Source: an uncultured Legionella sp. (GTDB lineage Bacteria > Pseudomonadota > Gammaproteobacteria > Legionellales > Legionellaceae). From it: a DNA stretch of 9,701 nt. The stretch lies in contig CAISKC010000084.1 in NCBI GenBank assembly GCA_903885895.1, positions 1 to 9,701 of the forward strand, written 5' to 3'. This document shows, piece after piece, positions 6,533 to 9,701 of the stretch (positions are counted from its first letter, which is position 1; each line of letters starts with the position of its first letter). The translations under genes were made by a program, and so were the position numbers. The notes under the pieces are model-generated. The model had not been told where the DNA came from, made no database searches, and saw only the letters and a program-made list of their open reading frames with translations.

Positions 6533-9448
6533 ATGAGTTTTTTTGAAAGTATAACAACCGCGAGCGGTGAAACCAGAATTAAAATTGGTCTATTATCCTT
6601 GTCCCCAAGTGACAGCATCAAACTTTTGCAAACTATTTTAATCAAAAAAGATGCTATCAATTCGGATGTTACGTATCACAATATCTTAAAAAAAGCGCAT
6701 AATATTTTACTGAAAGAAGGCGCTGACAGTGTACAAACAATCGTTGAACCTTTGTATCAAAAATTGTTGGTCTTATTTCGTTTATTGATTTCTATGGAGG
6801 ATGGTAGTCCCTTACAAAATGTGGAATGGGCCCGGGTTGACGCTTGCCTAGTGGATATCGATGCTGAGATGAAACCGATTTTTAAACAGCATTATTGGAA
6901 AATAAAGGGCCTCCATTACGTATTAGTAGTATTTTTTCAAACATTCTTGGAGGATGCACGTACTAAGAAAGTGATTTCTAAAGCTTTAACAGAAGCTAGT
7001 GTGCAACCCATTCTTGGGCAGATGATCGTCAATGAATATCAGGATTTTGGTGTGACGGCACCTGTGGTGGTCCCGGTTAATGCGGGGTATCTGGGTACAG
7101 AAGACATCGATGCAGGTCTTCTAGATGCGGTGATAGAGAAAATTGCCGTGATTGAGCGCATAGCCATGGATCGTAGTGATGATGAAAGTCTGCATCACAT
7201 TCGTGATCTTGCTTATTTACAAGTGCTCAGCTCTGAGGATTTTTTTTATCATAATGCGGCTCTGGGCACTGGACGTCAAACGTGTCGCTTATCAGCATTG
7301 ACGCAAGAACAATTGGTGGAGCTTGCTTATACGATTATGCAGCCCTCTGAAGATGGTTTTACTACCCAGAGAACAGTCTTACAAACACTTGCGATTTTGC
7401 ATGCATTATATCGTAAAATGACGGGTACCAGTTTGAGTGAGCAAGACTTGGCATCCATATTGTTAGCCTTGAAGCAATCACAGTTTGAACTGCAATGGCA
7501 ATTAGACGCTGATAGAACGTCTCCTGGGGCATTGTTGCTCTATACCAGTTTATTATGTCTGCGGGGTGATGTGGTGCATATAGAGCAGGCTGAACGCTTG
7601 TTAGCGATGCAGAGTGCCGAAAGTCAAGGTCGCAAGTTTTTGAAACAACTGAATATTGTCTATACGGAGAGTATCCACCGATCTGTGACTAAAATAGGGG
7701 TGATGCATGCACGCGAGCTTTCGGCGCAATCACATACTTATTATTTTGGTTCTCAGGCTATACGATTTTTTGAGCATCCTGCGGTGAATCTTTATCTTGC
7801 ACAGGCATTGCTTAAAATGAAGCAGCGCGTGTTACAACCTTTTGATGCATGGTATGCGCTTTTGTGGCCAATGGTTGATCAATCCCCGGTTTTGCAAGGT
7901 TATCGAGAAAAGTTATTGGCAAACCTAGATCAAACTTGGATGCAGTATGTTCATACGCATTTACCTTGCCATGATTTGCAAAGCATTGATCATATGATTG
8001 AACAATTTCAACGTGATATATTGGTACAAGTATGGAAAAAAACAGAAAAAAAACTATTTGAATTTATTTCTACAAAAATCTCTCCCGCAGCATTCGAACG
8101 CTTAGCGTTTTTGCGTAAGCAATCCGAGGTTACCTATGCGATATTGTCTAAGCAGCATTTTGGACGTTATGCCGCATCGTTAACTACTTTGCACGGGTAT
8201 GATGAGGGTGTAAAGCAGGTCTCCCAAGCACGTTTGTATTATGATCGAGCGTATTTATTACAAGAAGAGCGCATGCAATGGATACAACGTTATTTGAAGC
8301 ATCATCTATTACATTTGCAGCGCTTATGTCCCGAAGTTAAAAAAACACCTGTTCCAAGTGAGCAATTTGAAATAATGATTCGGTATTTGGCTGAGAAATG
8401 CGAACAGCGTGCGTTTTCTGCAGAATGGGTCGCAGCGATGAACTTGTGTGTTGACTTATATCATTGTACACACTCTATATTGACCTGGTCTGATGAGCCT
8501 AGTGTGCGAACCAATGTGGCAGCGTTAGCAATGGTTTCGTCTTCGAATGCTATCCAGACTTTAGGGGCAACCGTGCTGGGGCGCTTACACTGGGTTACTC
8601 AAACGGACAGTTTTTATTATCAATGGTTGGAGTCGCATACCGTTAAACAAGCCGCACATAAAATGTATGATTTAGCGCAAAGACTGTCTGTTGAACCTAA
8701 TAATAAAGACGTTCTCAAAGATTTTGTGCAGACACTGTTTGAGCAACAAACTATTTTGGGACAATTATGGTGGTATTTTCCTTTTGGGTGGTTTTTTGGA
8801 TATGCCGACCCGCGTGAATTATGCGCTACAACATTACAAAAAGTAAACCAGATGGTATCTTTGCAACAAATCTCTACGGATCTATGGCAAGAAGCAAACG
8901 AAGCAGCACGATGTGCACCGTTTATGCAAGCATTTCAAAATGCTGTACAGGGCATCAGGTTGGATACTAGGCAATTAGTGGCATGGCAAACTGTGATGCA
9001 AGAGGTGCAAGCCATCCAATCGAATCATTCTGGATTTGCTATGGTGTATGAATTACAGGCGTATCTACAAACTCAGCGCCAAAAATTTATCTTGTGTCGG
9101 CAGGGTTATTTTTATGGGAGCAGACAAACTGATCAGATAGATCCATTATTAAAAATTTTGGATCATGCACGTTGTGATATCGAAAAAACTACACAAGGAA
9201 GTTTAGCATCTCGTGCTTTTTTGGCTAAAAAAATTCAGAAAGTGCAGGCTAAAAGTGAAAATATCGCTGAGATATCTGTACAGCCCGGGTATTTTAACGA
9301 CTATTTTTTCGATATGTGGACCAACCCCAAAATGGGAGAGGCTCATTGTAAACGCTTTTATCATGCTAATGATTTTTTTGCTTTTACACGCAAAATGGAA
9401 TCTTTAGAAGAGACCCATCTTGCGTGTGAGATTAGTGCGCAACTATAA
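6533..9448 (+). CDS. Large soluble protein of unknown function, directly after icmB
   Basis: I do not recognise this 971-residue protein. An upstream in-frame TTG at 6527 would add two residues; the ATG at 6533 (MSFFESITT) is preferred, though neither has a clear Shine-Dalgarno site, so translation probably depends on coupling to icmB, 13 bases away. There is no signal peptide and no obvious membrane helix. The only strongly hydrophobic stretch is an aromatic patch at about 742-759 (LGQLWWYFPFGWFFGYAD). The chain looks largely alpha-helical, rich in Leu, Gln, His and Tyr, with no nucleotide-binding loop or catalytic motif that I can name. The extreme C-terminus has acidic residues at -6, -12, -13 and -16 and ends in Leu, compatible with a Dot/Icm export signal. 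In L. pneumophila, tphA and icmF follow icmB; this protein is neither a transporter nor IcmF-like, since IcmF has N-terminal membrane helices. It could be an accessory secretion component, an effector, or a lineage-specific housekeeping protein. Confidence 0.85.
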   Translation: MSFFESITTASGETRIKIGLLSLSPSDSIKLLQTILIKKDAINSDVTYHNILKKAHNILLKEGADSVQTIVEPLYQKLLVLFRLLISMEDGSPLQNVEWARVDACLVDIDAEMKPIFKQHYWKIKGLHYVLVVFFQTFLEDARTKKVISKALTEASVQPILGQMIVNEYQDFGVTAPVVVPVNAGYLGTEDIDAGLLDAVIEKIAVIERIAMDRSDDESLHHIRDLAYLQVLSSEDFFYHNAALGTGRQTCRLSALTQEQLVELAYTIMQPSEDGFTTQRTVLQTLAILHALYRKMTGTSLSEQDLASILLALKQSQFELQWQLDADRTSPGALLLYTSLLCLRGDVVHIEQAERLLAMQSAESQGRKFLKQLNIVYTESIHRSVTKIGVMHARELSAQSHTYYFGSQAIRFFEHPAVNLYLAQALLKMKQRVLQPFDAWYALLWPMVDQSPVLQGYREKLLANLDQTWMQYVHTHLPCHDLQSIDHMIEQFQRDILVQVWKKTEKKLFEFISTKISPAAFERLAFLRKQSEVTYAILSKQHFGRYAASLTTLHGYDEGVKQVSQARLYYDRAYLLQEERMQWIQRYLKHHLLHLQRLCPEVKKTPVPSEQFEIMIRYLAEKCEQRAFSAEWVAAMNLCVDLYHCTHSILTWSDEPSVRTNVAALAMVSSSNAIQTLGATVLGRLHWVTQTDSFYYQWLESHTVKQAAHKMYDLAQRLSVEPNNKDVLKDFVQTLFEQQTILGQLWWYFPFGWFFGYADPRELCATTLQKVNQMVSLQQISTDLWQEANEAARCAPFMQAFQNAVQGIRLDTRQLVAWQTVMQEVQAIQSNHSGFAMVYELQAYLQTQRQKFILCRQGYFYGSRQTDQIDPLLKILDHARCDIEKTTQGSLASRAFLAKKIQKVQAKSENIAEISVQPGYFNDYFFDMWTNPKMGEAHCKRFYHANDFFAFTRKMESLEETHLACEISAQL

Positions 9449-9449
9449 T
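9420..9449 (+). promoter_or_regulatory. Weak promoter candidate with a perfect -10, overlapping the end of the unknown gene
   Basis: TATAAT (9444-9449) is a perfect -10 element. TTGCGT (9420-9425), 18 bases upstream, matches the -35 in 3 of 6 positions. It would start near 9456 and give a leader of about 85 bases for the FAD hydroxylase. It overlaps the last codons and stop of the preceding gene, which weakens the case. Confidence 0.2.
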
Positions 9450-9470
9450 TAAAAAAACTGCGTCCATAAT

Positions 9471-9512
9471 ATGACATAGATCAAGGTAATGCTCATTCAC
9501 TCCAGCTATCAT
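9471..9512 (+). promoter_or_regulatory. FNR/CRP-family-like box with a correctly spaced -10, ahead of the FAD hydroxylase
   Basis: ATGAC-ATAG-ATCAA (9471-9484) matches the FNR/ANR consensus TTGAT-N4-ATCAA in 8 of 10 positions, with one half-site perfect. Twenty-two bases downstream lies TATCAT (9507-9512), 5 of 6 to the -10 consensus. A start at 9519 would put the box centre at -41.5, the class II activator position. No good -35 is present, as expected for activator-dependent promoters. Whether this organism has an FNR-type regulator cannot be told from the window. Confidence 0.35.
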
Positions 9513-9540
9513 TTATGCTCATCGGATGGCTGAGAAAAAA

Positions 9541-9701
9541 ATGAAGAATTATGATGTCATTATTGTAGGGGGTGGGCCAGTTGGGCTTTGTTTTGCAGTG
9601 TCTGTTGCAAAACTAGGTTTACAAGTGGTTGTAGTTGAACAGCAAAATCAAGAAAGTCTTGCGTTACCTGCCAACGATGGAAGAGAGATTGCGATTACTC
9701 A
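9541..9701 (+). CDS. FAD-dependent hydroxylase of the UbiH/UbiF/VisC family (N-terminal part)
   Basis: The gene is cut by the right edge; 53 codons are visible. The N-terminus is a classic FAD-binding Rossmann motif: a beta strand (YDVIIVG), G10-G11-G12-P-V-G15, a helix, and the second strand ending in E33 that would bind the ribose of FAD. It continues into NDGREIAIT (45-53), which matches the DGR-x-[IL]-A motif of flavin hydroxylases that modify the ubiquinone ring (UbiH, UbiF, UbiM, VisC). These cannot be told apart from this fragment; REIA is suggestive of UbiM-like members, from memory only. An in-frame ATG at 9526 would add five residues (MAEKK). The ATG at 9541 is preferred because the family usually starts just before the first strand. 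It is probably not part of the secretion operon: 92 bases separate it from the preceding gene. Confidence 0.85.
   Translation, partial: MKNYDVIIVGGGPVGLCFAVSVAKLGLQVVVVEQQNQESLALPANDGREIAIT

Noticed and set aside
6533..9448. IcmF/TssM identity for the gene after icmB
   Set aside because: IcmF proteins have N-terminal membrane helices and a Walker A motif; neither is present here.

Overview
The window is a stretch of a Dot/Icm type IVB secretion locus from a gammaproteobacterium of the order Legionellales (Legionella/Coxiella/Rickettsiella/Berkiella type). The organism is inferred from the gene order icmE-icmG-icmC-icmD-icmJ-icmB, the hallmark order of that locus, and from the AT-rich codon use. 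The sequence does not allow a genus to be named. All genes lie on the + strand and are tightly packed.

Layout. Positions 1-860 hold the 3' end of icmE/dotG, with the VirB10-like core-channel domain. It overlaps icmG/dotF (857-1729) by ATGA. icmC/dotE (1742-2284) follows after 12 bases, then a 72-base gap with a possible internal promoter and a very strong Shine-Dalgarno site, then icmD/dotP (2357-2761). icmJ/dotN (2761-3408) starts inside the icmD stop codon. A 75-base gap with two adjacent inverted repeats precedes icmB/dotO (3484-6519), the secretion ATPase. Thirteen bases after icmB begins a large gene (6533-9448) for a 971-residue soluble, mostly helical protein that I do not recognise. 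After a 92-base gap, a UbiH/UbiF/VisC-family FAD hydroxylase starts at 9541 and runs off the window.

How the parts fit. DotG and DotF belong to the envelope-spanning core. DotE and DotP are small inner-membrane proteins. DotO is the cytoplasmic ATPase at the channel base. DotN belongs to the coupling complex that recruits effectors. The unknown 971-residue gene sits where L. pneumophila has unrelated genes after icmB. It is the main candidate for something undescribed: a lineage-specific accessory protein or an effector carried inside the secretion locus. The ubiquinone-type hydroxylase is probably a separate transcription unit; its upstream gap holds an FNR-like box placed exactly as at a class II FNR promoter.
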